This document shows, one piece after another, positions 14,363-21,309 of a stretch of 30,204 nt of DNA. The stretch's first letter is position 1; the number at the start of each line of letters is the position of its first letter. The stretch is from a virus, in IMG/VR virus record IMGVR_UViG_3300037248_000234, positions 1 through 30,204 of that record. The stretch is one strand, 5' to 3'. A program made the position numbers and the translations under genes. A model generated the notes under the pieces. That model did no database searches, was not told the origin of the DNA, and worked only from the letters and a program-made list of their open reading frames with translations.

Positions 14363-14793
14363 CAGATGACCTGGCTCCGGCCGAGATCCTGAAGGTCTCG
14401 CGTGAGCTGACCGTGTCCGTCGCGGAGATGACGGAGGAGCTGAGGAAGGTCAACGAGCGCCAGGACGCTGCCGGGCGGTTCGGCCGGCGCAACCGGCTCC
14501 TGATCCAGGTGGCCCTCGGGGCCATCGTGGTCATCGTCGTCACGCTCCTGGCTGTGTTCGGGTACGAGCGGATCGGCAGTACTGCCGGGCAGCTCCGGGA
14601 CCAGCGCGCCACCCTGCTCAGCAGCTGCCGGAGCGGGAACCTGATGCGCACCCAGGAGATCGCCCTGTTCTACCGGCTGCTGGCGCCGTCCAATTCCTCC
14701 GCGCGGACCCCGGCCCAGCGGGCCTCGGCCGAGGCCTATGTGCGGCAGACATTCGTCCTGCGGGACTGCGCGAGGCTCTTCGGGAAGTCCTGA
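14359..14793 (+). CDS. Single-span membrane protein, 144 aa
   Basis: GTG start overlapping the previous stop. The N-terminal 45 residues are a cytoplasmic helix with coiled-coil character (VSRELTVSVAEMTEELRKVN), followed by a basic segment (RFGRRNR), a strong membrane span at about 48-70, and an outer domain of 75 residues with two cysteines (SSCRSGN, LRDCARL) that may form a disulphide. It is the last gene of the overlapping membrane set. Type II topology is inferred from the positive-inside rule. Confidence 0.75.
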   Translation: MTDDLAPAEILKVSRELTVSVAEMTEELRKVNERQDAAGRFGRRNRLLIQVALGAIVVIVVTLLAVFGYERIGSTAGQLRDQRATLLSSCRSGNLMRTQEIALFYRLLAPSNSSARTPAQRASAEAYVRQTFVLRDCARLFGKS

Positions 14794-14805
14794 CGCATCC
14801 CGGGG

Positions 14806-14811
14806 TAACCT
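14806..14811 (+). promoter_or_regulatory. -10 box of a leaderless promoter
   Basis: TAACCT followed by six bases (TTCGCC) and the ATG at 14818. No purine-rich ribosome-binding site precedes this ATG, which fits a leaderless message. No convincing -35 box. Confidence 0.45.
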
Positions 14812-14817
14812 TTCGCC

Positions 14818-15216
14818 ATGGTGATGGAGGCGCAGTTCCCGGACCCGGCGCAGCCGACTCCCGACCCGTTCCAGGGGCACGGGACGTCTTTCGGTGACTG
14901 CATTCAGGCCGCCCTGTCCCAGCTGGGCGAGGAGATCCGCCGGGCCTGCGGCCGGGACCTGCAGATGCTCAGGACAGCTCGCGGCGGGATTCTCTGGGTG
15001 GCGCCGGCGGTGTCGTCAGACGGCTGGGGCCCGGACCTGACCAGGACAGAGACGGCCCTCATCACAGAGGTGATCCGGCATCATGTGCCCCGGCTGCCCC
15101 GGCCGCACCCGTGGAAGGCCCGCTACGACGAGGCCGTGGCCCGGCTGCACCGGGGCGACCCGCTGCGGCAGTGCGAGACCGAGGACATCCTCCGGTGGCT
15201 GACCAGGGCACCCTGA
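14818..15216 (+). CDS. Hypothetical protein, 132 aa, leaderless start
   Basis: Soluble protein with a proline-rich N terminus, a helix (SFGDCIQAALSQLGEEIRRA), two hydrophobic strands (LQMLRTARGGILWVAP) and a helical C-terminal half with several Arg and His. No motif recognised. Codon use is the same as in the surrounding phage genes. It is separated by 24 bp from the membrane set and preceded by its own -10 box, so it is probably a separate unit. Confidence 0.72.
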   Translation: MVMEAQFPDPAQPTPDPFQGHGTSFGDCIQAALSQLGEEIRRACGRDLQMLRTARGGILWVAPAVSSDGWGPDLTRTETALITEVIRHHVPRLPRPHPWKARYDEAVARLHRGDPLRQCETEDILRWLTRAP

Positions 15217-15223
15217 CTCGTTC

Positions 15224-15252
15224 TTGTATCATGCTGGTGCCGTTTTTAGGAT
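15224..15252 (+). promoter_or_regulatory. Leaderless promoter of the secreted protein
   Basis: TTGTAT (15224-15229), 17-bp spacer, TAGGAT (15247-15252), six bases, ATG at 15259. TAGGAT is a common HrdB-type -10 box in Streptomyces. The region is visibly AT-richer than its surroundings. Confidence 0.65.
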
Positions 15253-15258
15253 GGCAGT

Positions 15259-15765
15259 ATGAGAAAACTTGCGGCAGCTGCCCTCGGCAGCATCCTGCTG
15301 GCCATGGGACTCATGGCCTCCCCGGCGCTGGCGGGCACGCCCCCGTCAGTGTCCCCCGCGCACACGGCCGGTGCTGCCGTGACGTGCTCCCCCTCTCAGG
15401 AAACCATCTTCAACAATATGGGCTATGACGCCTACGTGGTGAGTCTCAGCGACCCGCTGACCTTCGGCGGGGACTATACCTTGTTCTGCGGCTACGGATC
15501 GAACGGCGATGCCACGTTCTATGCCTCGGGCACGTCGTACTGCTGGGCTCTGAATAACACGGATGACGACGTAGATTTTGAGACGTCGTGCGATCACACT
15601 TATAACCAGTGGAATGAAGTAAATACTGGCGGCAATCTGTTTGAGCTGCGCAGTCATTTCAACGGAGACTGCATCTGGGGCTCGGGAGATGACTCGACGG
15701 CGGCCATCGACCCGTGCAACAGCGGGTCGGCCGGCGACAAGTTCACCATCTCTTCCGTGGGATAA
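15259..15765 (+). CDS. Secreted cysteine-rich protein, 168 aa
   Basis: A clear signal peptide: basic start MRKL, hydrophobic core AAAALGSILLAMGLM, and a cleavage site after ALA at residue 25. The mature part has six cysteines in a regular series (TCSP, FCGY, YCWA, SCDH, DCIW, PCNS), suggesting three disulphides outside the cell. The end, with DCIWGSGDDSTAAIDPCNS, loosely recalls ricin-type beta-trefoil repeats of actinobacterial lectins, but no QxW motif is seen. Base composition is lower in G+C than in the neighbours. Own promoter and downstream hairpin make it a self-contained cargo gene, possibly expressed in a lysogen or early. Confidence 0.82.
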   Translation: MRKLAAAALGSILLAMGLMASPALAGTPPSVSPAHTAGAAVTCSPSQETIFNNMGYDAYVVSLSDPLTFGGDYTLFCGYGSNGDATFYASGTSYCWALNNTDDDVDFETSCDHTYNQWNEVNTGGNLFELRSHFNGDCIWGSGDDSTAAIDPCNSGSAGDKFTISSVG

Positions 15766-15773
15766 GTGCGGGA

Positions 15774-15838
15774 CGGGACGCGCCGGGCTTTATGTGCGAC
15801 GCCAGGCCAGGCTCCGGGGTTTTCGCCGGCGCGTCCCG
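15774..15838 (+). terminator. Long-stem hairpin after the secreted-protein gene
   Basis: CGGGACGCGCCGG (15774-15786) pairs perfectly with CCGGCGCGTCCCG (15826-15838), 13 bp with a 39-nt loop. There is no T tract, as is usual in high-G+C actinobacteria. It lies 8 bp after the stop codon and ends 26 bp before the next -10 box, so it isolates the two units. Confidence 0.6.
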
Positions 15839-15863
15839 GCTAGTACTCACAGCATCCTGCGTG

Positions 15864-15869
15864 TATACT
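15864..15869 (+). promoter_or_regulatory. -10 box of a leaderless promoter
   Basis: TATACT, six bases (GATTCC), then the ATG at 15876. No purine run precedes the ATG. A -35 hexamer is not obvious. Confidence 0.5.
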
Positions 15870-15875
15870 GATTCC

Positions 15876-16331
15876 ATGAGCATCCGATGCGGAGGACCCC
15901 GTGGCTGCGGGGGAGCACATGAGGCGGTCGACCTGGTCCGGCGCTGCCAGCTGGAAGGCCTCGGCACTCTCACCGTCTTCGATCAGAAGACGCCCGTCCC
16001 GCCCGAAGTGCGTGAGGTCGTTGCAGGCGCACGGTCCAACCGCTTCGTGCCGGACGGCATCTACTACTGCGAGGGCCGCGTCTACAAGGTCCTTACCTCG
16101 CAGTACGGCCAGCATCACACCTCGGCCCGGATGCATGATCCGGAAACGGGCCGCTGGGAGTATGCAAAGGGCATGATGGGGAGGCTGCGCCCGCAGCACG
16201 CGATGACCCCGGAGGACTCGCGCCGGTACGAGGAGGAATGGGACTGTGCGATGTGCTGCAGATGCGGCGCGCCGCTGGAGAATCCTGACTCGGTCGAGCG
16301 CCGCATCGGCCCGGTATGCCTGACGAAGTGA
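15876..16331 (+). CDS. DUF6011-like zinc-finger protein, 151 aa
   Basis: The ATG at 15876 is chosen over an upstream in-frame ATG at 15714 because the latter would overlap the secreted-protein gene by 52 bp and span its terminator, and because a -10 box lies 6 nt upstream. The C terminus reads CCRCGAPLENPDSVERRIGP followed by VC, the pattern I know as DUF6011 (C-x2-C, PL, P-x-S, IGP-x-C), a short zinc-binding domain widespread in actinophages. The N terminus has another cysteine group (IRCGGPRGCGGAH). The middle (FVPDGIYYCEGRVYKVLTSQ) recalls a small beta domain often paired with DUF6011. Function unknown. Confidence 0.8.
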   Translation: MSIRCGGPRGCGGAHEAVDLVRRCQLEGLGTLTVFDQKTPVPPEVREVVAGARSNRFVPDGIYYCEGRVYKVLTSQYGQHHTSARMHDPETGRWEYAKGMMGRLRPQHAMTPEDSRRYEEEWDCAMCCRCGAPLENPDSVERRIGPVCLTK

Positions 16332-16338
16332 GCACCTG

Positions 16339-16653
16339 ATGGCTGTCTATGCCCGGCACTGCGCCAGCTGCGGCACGGAGGTGGCAGCCCGCCGGCCGCC
16401 GGGAGACGGCCAGGTTCTGTGCGCGGCCTGCGACCCGTCGGATCTGCCGCTCAGCGGGCCGCCGGTGATCCGCCCGCTGGCTGCGCCGCCCGGCATGACC
16501 GCGACGAAGCTGGAGGCCATCGCCGCGCTGGTCGACGACTACGATCTGGCCCTGCGGCGCCTGCGCCCGGGCGGCGGAGCCGGTGAGCATACCGAGATGC
16601 AGGATGAGCTGCGACAATGGGCTCAGAGCCTGCGCGAGAACGGAGCGCCTTGA
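16339..16653 (+). CDS. Zinc-ribbon protein, 104 aa
   Basis: Starts 7 bp after the preceding stop. An N-terminal ribbon with CASC (near residue 8) and CAAC (near residue 28) is followed by a proline-rich linker and a helical C-terminal half (ATKLEAIAALVDDYDLALRRL, broken by further residues, and LRQWAQSLREN). It probably shares the transcript of the DUF6011-like gene. No specific family identified. Confidence 0.72.
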   Translation: MAVYARHCASCGTEVAARRPPGDGQVLCAACDPSDLPLSGPPVIRPLAAPPGMTATKLEAIAALVDDYDLALRRLRPGGGAGEHTEMQDELRQWAQSLRENGAP

Positions 16654-16925
16654 ACATCGAGATCAGTGACTGCCCGGTCAGCTATGCCGTCGCCGCCGGC
16701 CTGAACCAGTCCCGGCACGGCGTGCAGCTGCGGAAGATGGCGCGCGGCTGGCAGGCCAGCTCCGGCGCGCTGTGCGGGGCCCGGCTGATCCTGTCCGCTG
16801 GCCGGCTCGCGTTTGCCAGCTGCGGCCTGGAGGGCATCACCTGCTGGCGCTGCTCGGCGTACCTGCGCGACAACGGCCTGGGCATGACCGTCGCCGATGG
16901 TATCGTCGTGCCCAGCTGGAGGTAA
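16650..16925 (+). CDS. Hypothetical cysteine-containing protein, 91 aa
   Basis: I prefer TTG 16650, which overlaps the previous stop (TTGA) and has GGAG five bases upstream; the ATG at 16617 is the alternative and would overlap the previous gene by 37 bp. The protein is compact: VSYAVAAGLNQSRHGVQL, then GALCGARLILSAGRLAFASC, then ITCWRCSAYLRDNGLG. The CWRC pair with earlier cysteines could bind zinc. No recognised family. It closes the small-gene run before the second repeat array. Confidence 0.6.
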   Translation: MNIEISDCPVSYAVAAGLNQSRHGVQLRKMARGWQASSGALCGARLILSAGRLAFASCGLEGITCWRCSAYLRDNGLGMTVADGIVVPSWR

Positions 16926-16939
16926 TGCTCAGGAAGGTC

Positions 16940-17132
16940 ACGCCCGCAGGGGCCTATGGATCCGCGCCCCCTCCGGGGCTGAAGCACAGCCGCCCGGCCG
17001 GGCTCATAAGCCAGCGCCCCGGGGCTCTTCGGTCAACGCCGTGCCAGGCTCAGGGAGGTCTGCCCCGGGGCAGCGGGCCCTGGACGATTCGCCTGCCCGG
17101 GCCTGAGGATCTGCGCCCCGCTGCCCCGCTCT
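16940..17132 (+). repeat. Second array of the 43-nt repeat family, four longer units
   Basis: Units start at about 16940, 16990, 17036 and 17089, each 44-53 nt. They share CGCC, then CCGGGCC or CAGGCT, then an A/G-rich stretch, then (T)GCGCCCC, then CGGGGCTC. The last unit GCCTGAGGATCTGCGCCCCG is close to units of the first array. The array again fills the gap directly before a very long head-module gene (start 17166). Confidence 0.65.
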
Positions 17133-17165
17133 CCCCGCTCCGGATGAAGGAGCAGGGAGGGCGCC

Positions 17166-20100
17166 GTGCTCCGCAAGTACGCTGTCACGCAGGTCATCGA
17201 GTCGTGGGAGATCCCGGTCCGGCCGGGCATCTCTGACAAGACCGCGCACCGGGCCGACTTCGAGTACATCCCGCGCCCGGGCTACCTGTACGTGCGCTCG
17301 CGCGCCATCTCCTCGCGCTGCAACGACAACTGGGACAGTTTCCCTGCCGGCGAGATCCGCAAGGGCTATAAGACTTTTCTCGGCAAGCCCGTTTTCGTGA
17401 ATCACTCGAATAACAACCACAGGCGCGCGCGCGGTGTCATTATCCAGGCTGCGCTGCACGAGGACCGCAATCCTGACGGCACTCCCGATACCTGGGTGGA
17501 GCTGCTGCAGGAAGTTGACGCCCGGAAGTTTCCCAAGCTGGCGAAGGCGATCCTGACCGGGCGCATCGACCGGACCAGCATGGGCGTCGATGTCGACTAC
17601 TCGCGCTGCAGTGCCTGCGGCAATATTGCCGCTGACATCGCCGATTACTGCGGGCATATTCCCGGCAAGAAGGGCAAGAAGTTCGTTCGCTTTGACCCGT
17701 CCGGGGACCGGCGCGAGGAATTCATTTTCGAGGAGTGCTTCGGGCTGCGCTTCTTCGAGAACTCCCTGCTGGTCGAGGAGCCGGCGGATCCGACTGCCTG
17801 TTTCACCGGGGTCGACGACAGGGGCCTGCAGATGACGGCCATCCGGAACGAGGCCCTGCGCAAGGGCGCGCCGTTCGCCGGCTATGAGGACTTTGACGAC
17901 TGCGTCGCGAAGAACGACGGGAAGCGCGATCCGGAGGCCTATTGCGCGACCATCATGCGGCAGGCCGAGGACCGGGACAGGCACGACTCGACCCCGCACG
18001 GGCACGAGGGCGCGCTGCAGGCTGAGGCGGCCGGGCCGAAGTACCCGGACCCGGCCGACCACCCGTGGTTCAAGGAGCACCCGGTCAGCTCGCAGAACGT
18101 GGTGAACGCCTGCCATGAGAGCACGCCGGGCGAGAAGACCTCCGGCCGCACCTGGTATCCCGACGCGCACCACGTGGCGAAGGCGCTCGCGCACTCCGGC
18201 CACGGGGACGCCGCCTGCCCGGGAGACAAGCAGGATGCGGCGGACGGCGCGGGCGTGCTGTCGGCCTACTCGCCCCGCACGCGCTGGCCGGCCAACATGT
18301 GGCATGCCTCGCGCTCGTTCCGGGAGGGCCGGGCGATCGGCCCGGGTGAGGGTGCCCAGGTGATGGGCATGCACCAGAAGCCTGCCCAGAAGATCATGAG
18401 CGGGGCACACTGGTCAGAGGCTCTCAAGGGGCCCAAAACGAGAGCTTTCGCGCACCTGATCGAGCACGGCGGCGAGTCGGACGAGGACAAGGCGAGTAAC
18501 GCCGGGCCCGTGGTGGTCGACCGCCATGCGATGTCGGTGGCCTGCGGCAGGCGGCTGTCTGATGACGAGATGGACGGCGCCCCGATCGACCACCCGCACT
18601 ACTACAACCACGTCGTCCGGCAGTATCAGGACGCCGCGCACGTGCTCAGCGCCGAGCGCGGTCATCATGTCGAGGCCAACCACGCGCAGGCGGAGAGCTG
18701 GCTCGTCCAGGTCCGCAAGAACCAGGAGGCAGACAAGGCCGGGGACAAGTGGGGCGGCGGCGGCCGGGCCAAGGGCCAGGAGAATATCCAGAAGAAGTGG
18801 GACGAGACGGCCCGCGAGCACCATCCGTCAGTCCAGCACCTGTTCCATGGCAGGCTGTGGCGGCTCGCCTACGGCGAAACCCGGGTCCCGCCCGAGGTCG
18901 ACACGCTGCGCGAGGAGGAATGTCCAGTATGCGGGGAGAAGGATGTATATACTGGGCAACGCTGCCCAGTCTGCGGGTTTGTTAGCCCGCCGCAATTGTT
19001 CAAGGACCCCGATCTGGACAAGGCCCGTCAGCAGGACCTGCGCCAGGACAAGGGCGACGACGCGGCCGGCCAGGTCATCGGCGAGGGCGCACCGGGTGCG
19101 CTCCCGCAGGACGGCCTGACCCAGCCCGGCCAGGAGATGTCCGGGCAGGAGCCGGACGCCCTGGCCCAGCAGGGGTCCTTCCCCGATGCCGACGATCAGC
19201 TGCAGCATCCCGACCAGCTGGCGCCCGACGGCGTGCCCGGGGCCATCGGCGGCGGCGCTGACGGTGCTGAGGGCGCTGTCCCCGGCGAGTCGCTGCCGGT
19301 CCTCACCTGCATGGTCTGCGGCTTCACCGCCCCGGCGGCGGGTGCGGTCACCACGACCACTGCGCCGGACCAGGCCCCGGGCGGCGGGGAGGGCTTCACC
19401 GAGGGCGAGCCGTGCCCGCAGTGCGGTCAGGGCGTGCTGATGTCTTCCGATGATGTGCAGGAGATGTCGGGCCAGGAGCCCGGCGAGCAGAACAACATGG
19501 GCCAGGCGGCCGTCCCGCCCGGGCAGATGCTCGGCGCGCCCGGCGGCGGCACTCTCCAGGTCCCGGCGGACGAGGGCGGCGGTCTCGGCCCCCCGCCCGG
19601 CGGCCCCGGCGAGGAGTTCCCCGAGGAGCAGGAAGAGGGCGAGCCCGGGGAGGGCGACGACGGCCAGCCGCTGGAGCGCAATGACGAGGCAGAGGACGGC
19701 CAGGACGCTCCCCCGCCGGACGATGACGAGGACGAGGAGGCCGGCACCACTCGAAAGGCCCGGACGGGCGCGGTCCCGAGAGCCGGCCGCCTGCATCGTA
19801 CTGCCTCCCGGCAGCCTCCGCAGATGAAGGGGCAGGCGAGCAGGGAGGACGGCCAGATGACGATCAGCCTCGAAGCGACGGTAGCGGCGCATGACCGGCT
19901 GATCCGTCAGCTGGCCGCCCAGAACCAGCAGCTGCGGGCACAGAACTCAGTCCTGCGCGGCCAGCTCCAGGTGGTGGGCTCGCTGGCCGGCATCGAGCCG
20001 GAGTTCGGCGCGATCGAGCAGAAGATGGCGGCCCGCCTCACGGGCGCGCGGCGGCACACCGCCGACATGGACAACCCGGCCAGCCCGGTGCCGGACCCGC

Positions 20101-20810
20101 CCGAGCAGCCCGCGCCGGAGTCGACCGAGCAGGCGCTGGCGCCGGAGACTGAGGACGACCCGCGCCGTCCCGGCATGACGCCGGGCTCGGTGACGAACGT
20201 CCCGGCCATGCAGACGACCACGCCGCTGAAGCCGGGCGTCGAGGATCAGACTCCCCCGGCCGCCAACCTGATCGATGTCACCGCCCCGGTCACCGGCACC
20301 AACCCGGCGCAGGACGGCGGCGTGCCACTGCAGCAGCGCCGGATCGAGACCGACGTGCGGGTCGGCGACCCGATGAGCCCGGAGATCGCTTTCCCGTGGA
20401 ACATGGGGCCCGACAGCGGCCAGGACTCGATGACCGGCTCCCAGTCCGGGACGCTCGGCGCCCCGGACGGGGCGAAGGCCGCCAGCCTGCGCACGATGGC
20501 CTCGGTACGGCTGGCCCGGCTGCGGCTGGCCACCGGCCAGGCACGCGGCGACGAGCTGGAGCTGGCCGGCCAGATCGAGACCAGCGCCGGGCTGAGCAAC
20601 CGGGACATCGAGCGGGAGATCGAGGTGCTCGGCGGCATCGCGCGCTCCCTGGAGACCGCCCGGCGGTCCGCAGCGCCCCTCCAGCGGACCGCAGCCGCGC
20701 GCCCGGTGCCGTCCATGGCCGGGCAGCCGCGCCCGCTGGCGGCCGTCACGGCGGGCTACGGAGGCGATTCCGGGGAGGACCTGGCTGGGGACGCAGACCT
20801 GTTCATGTGA
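17166..20810 (+). CDS. Head maturation protease / unknown domain / scaffold fusion, 1214 aa
   Basis: GTG start with GGGAGGG at 17155-17161. Residues 1-200 look like a prohead protease: KPVFVNHSNNNH (H80) and RTSMGVDV (S138), the His and Ser of the assemblin-like serine protease fold, with a zinc knuckle C148/C151/C162/H164. Residues 291-560 are a separate domain with WYPDAHH (330-336), SPRTRW (369-374) and VDRHAMSVACG (H454), resembling a phage family I recall as DUF7178 (name from memory). Two zinc ribbons follow (C586/C589/C600/C603 and C715/C718/C750/C753), then an acidic Pro/Gly-rich stretch (about 770-860), a coiled coil (about 905-945) and a helical C terminus, typical of scaffold. Proteases of this type trim scaffold and capsid during head maturation and are often fused to the scaffold; the middle domain is unusual. 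Confidence 0.82.
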   Translation: MLRKYAVTQVIESWEIPVRPGISDKTAHRADFEYIPRPGYLYVRSRAISSRCNDNWDSFPAGEIRKGYKTFLGKPVFVNHSNNNHRRARGVIIQAALHEDRNPDGTPDTWVELLQEVDARKFPKLAKAILTGRIDRTSMGVDVDYSRCSACGNIAADIADYCGHIPGKKGKKFVRFDPSGDRREEFIFEECFGLRFFENSLLVEEPADPTACFTGVDDRGLQMTAIRNEALRKGAPFAGYEDFDDCVAKNDGKRDPEAYCATIMRQAEDRDRHDSTPHGHEGALQAEAAGPKYPDPADHPWFKEHPVSSQNVVNACHESTPGEKTSGRTWYPDAHHVAKALAHSGHGDAACPGDKQDAADGAGVLSAYSPRTRWPANMWHASRSFREGRAIGPGEGAQVMGMHQKPAQKIMSGAHWSEALKGPKTRAFAHLIEHGGESDEDKASNAGPVVVDRHAMSVACGRRLSDDEMDGAPIDHPHYYNHVVRQYQDAAHVLSAERGHHVEANHAQAESWLVQVRKNQEADKAGDKWGGGGRAKGQENIQKKWDETAREHHPSVQHLFHGRLWRLAYGETRVPPEVDTLREEECPVCGEKDVYTGQRCPVCGFVSPPQLFKDPDLDKARQQDLRQDKGDDAAGQVIGEGAPGALPQDGLTQPGQEMSGQEPDALAQQGSFPDADDQLQHPDQLAPDGVPGAIGGGADGAEGAVPGESLPVLTCMVCGFTAPAAGAVTTTTAPDQAPGGGEGFTEGEPCPQCGQGVLMSSDDVQEMSGQEPGEQNNMGQAAVPPGQMLGAPGGGTLQVPADEGGGLGPPPGGPGEEFPEEQEEGEPGEGDDGQPLERNDEAEDGQDAPPPDDDEDEEAGTTRKARTGAVPRAGRLHRTASRQPPQMKGQASREDGQMTISLEATVAAHDRLIRQLAAQNQQLRAQNSVLRGQLQVVGSLAGIEPEFGAIEQKMAARLTGARRHTADMDNPASPVPDPPEQPAPESTEQALAPETEDDPRRPGMTPGSVTNVPAMQTTTPLKPGVEDQTPPAANLIDVTAPVTGTNPAQDGGVPLQQRRIETDVRVGDPMSPEIAFPWNMGPDSGQDSMTGSQSGTLGAPDGAKAASLRTMASVRLARLRLATGQARGDELELAGQIETSAGLSNRDIEREIEVLGGIARSLETARRSAAPLQRTAAARPVPSMAGQPRPLAAVTAGYGGDSGEDLAGDADLFM

Positions 20811-20872
20811 GCGCGCCGCCAGGAGAGCCCGTCAGGGGCGGAGTGGGCCGGGCGCCGGAGGGAGTATAGCAG

Positions 20873-21298
20873 ATGTCCGTCCTGGTCACGATTGCGGCGG
20901 CTTACTACAATGTAGTGCTTCCCGATGGCAACCGCTACCAGGCCGGGCAGACCGCTTTCCTGACTGACGAGCAGTACGGCCAGATCGACAGTGCATTCGC
21001 CACGGCTGCATTCACCGGGTATACCGCCGTCCCGCCGGGCACCGGCACGTCCTCCGACGATGACACCGCGCCGGACGCGGCCACGGCGGTCGTGAGCACC
21101 GGGGGTGCCTGCGTGCTCGGCGGCGTGATCGGCACCGGCTGGAATAACGTCACGGCCGCGACCGTGCCGGAGTACGTGCGCCTGCTGCAGGCCGAGTGCC
21201 AGACCGGCCACGATGCCCTGGCCGGCTCGGGCCTGATGTCGGGCGGGATCAGGGACACCACCTACACATCGCCCTGGGTCGCTGACCCCTACGACTGA
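20873..21298 (+). CDS. Small virion-type protein, 141 aa
   Basis: Good ribosome-binding site GGAGGGAG (20857-20864). The N terminus (SVLVTIAAAYYNVVLPDGNR, then YQAGQTAFLTDEQY) recalls short proteins found next to protease or capsid genes in actinophages, probably a small beta domain. An acidic linker (SSDDDTAPDA) and a Gly/Ala/Thr-rich C terminus follow. I do not know its function. It lies 62 bp after the protease gene and 11 bp before the first spike gene, so it probably shares their transcript. Confidence 0.7.
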   Translation: MSVLVTIAAAYYNVVLPDGNRYQAGQTAFLTDEQYGQIDSAFATAAFTGYTAVPPGTGTSSDDDTAPDAATAVVSTGGACVLGGVIGTGWNNVTAATVPEYVRLLQAECQTGHDALAGSGLMSGGIRDTTYTSPWVADPYD

Positions 21299-21309
21299 GC
21301 GGGGCGGCC

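Noticed and set aside
15714-15875. Longer N terminus of the DUF6011-like protein
   Set aside because: It would overlap the end of the secreted-protein gene and translate through its terminator hairpin and the -10 box.
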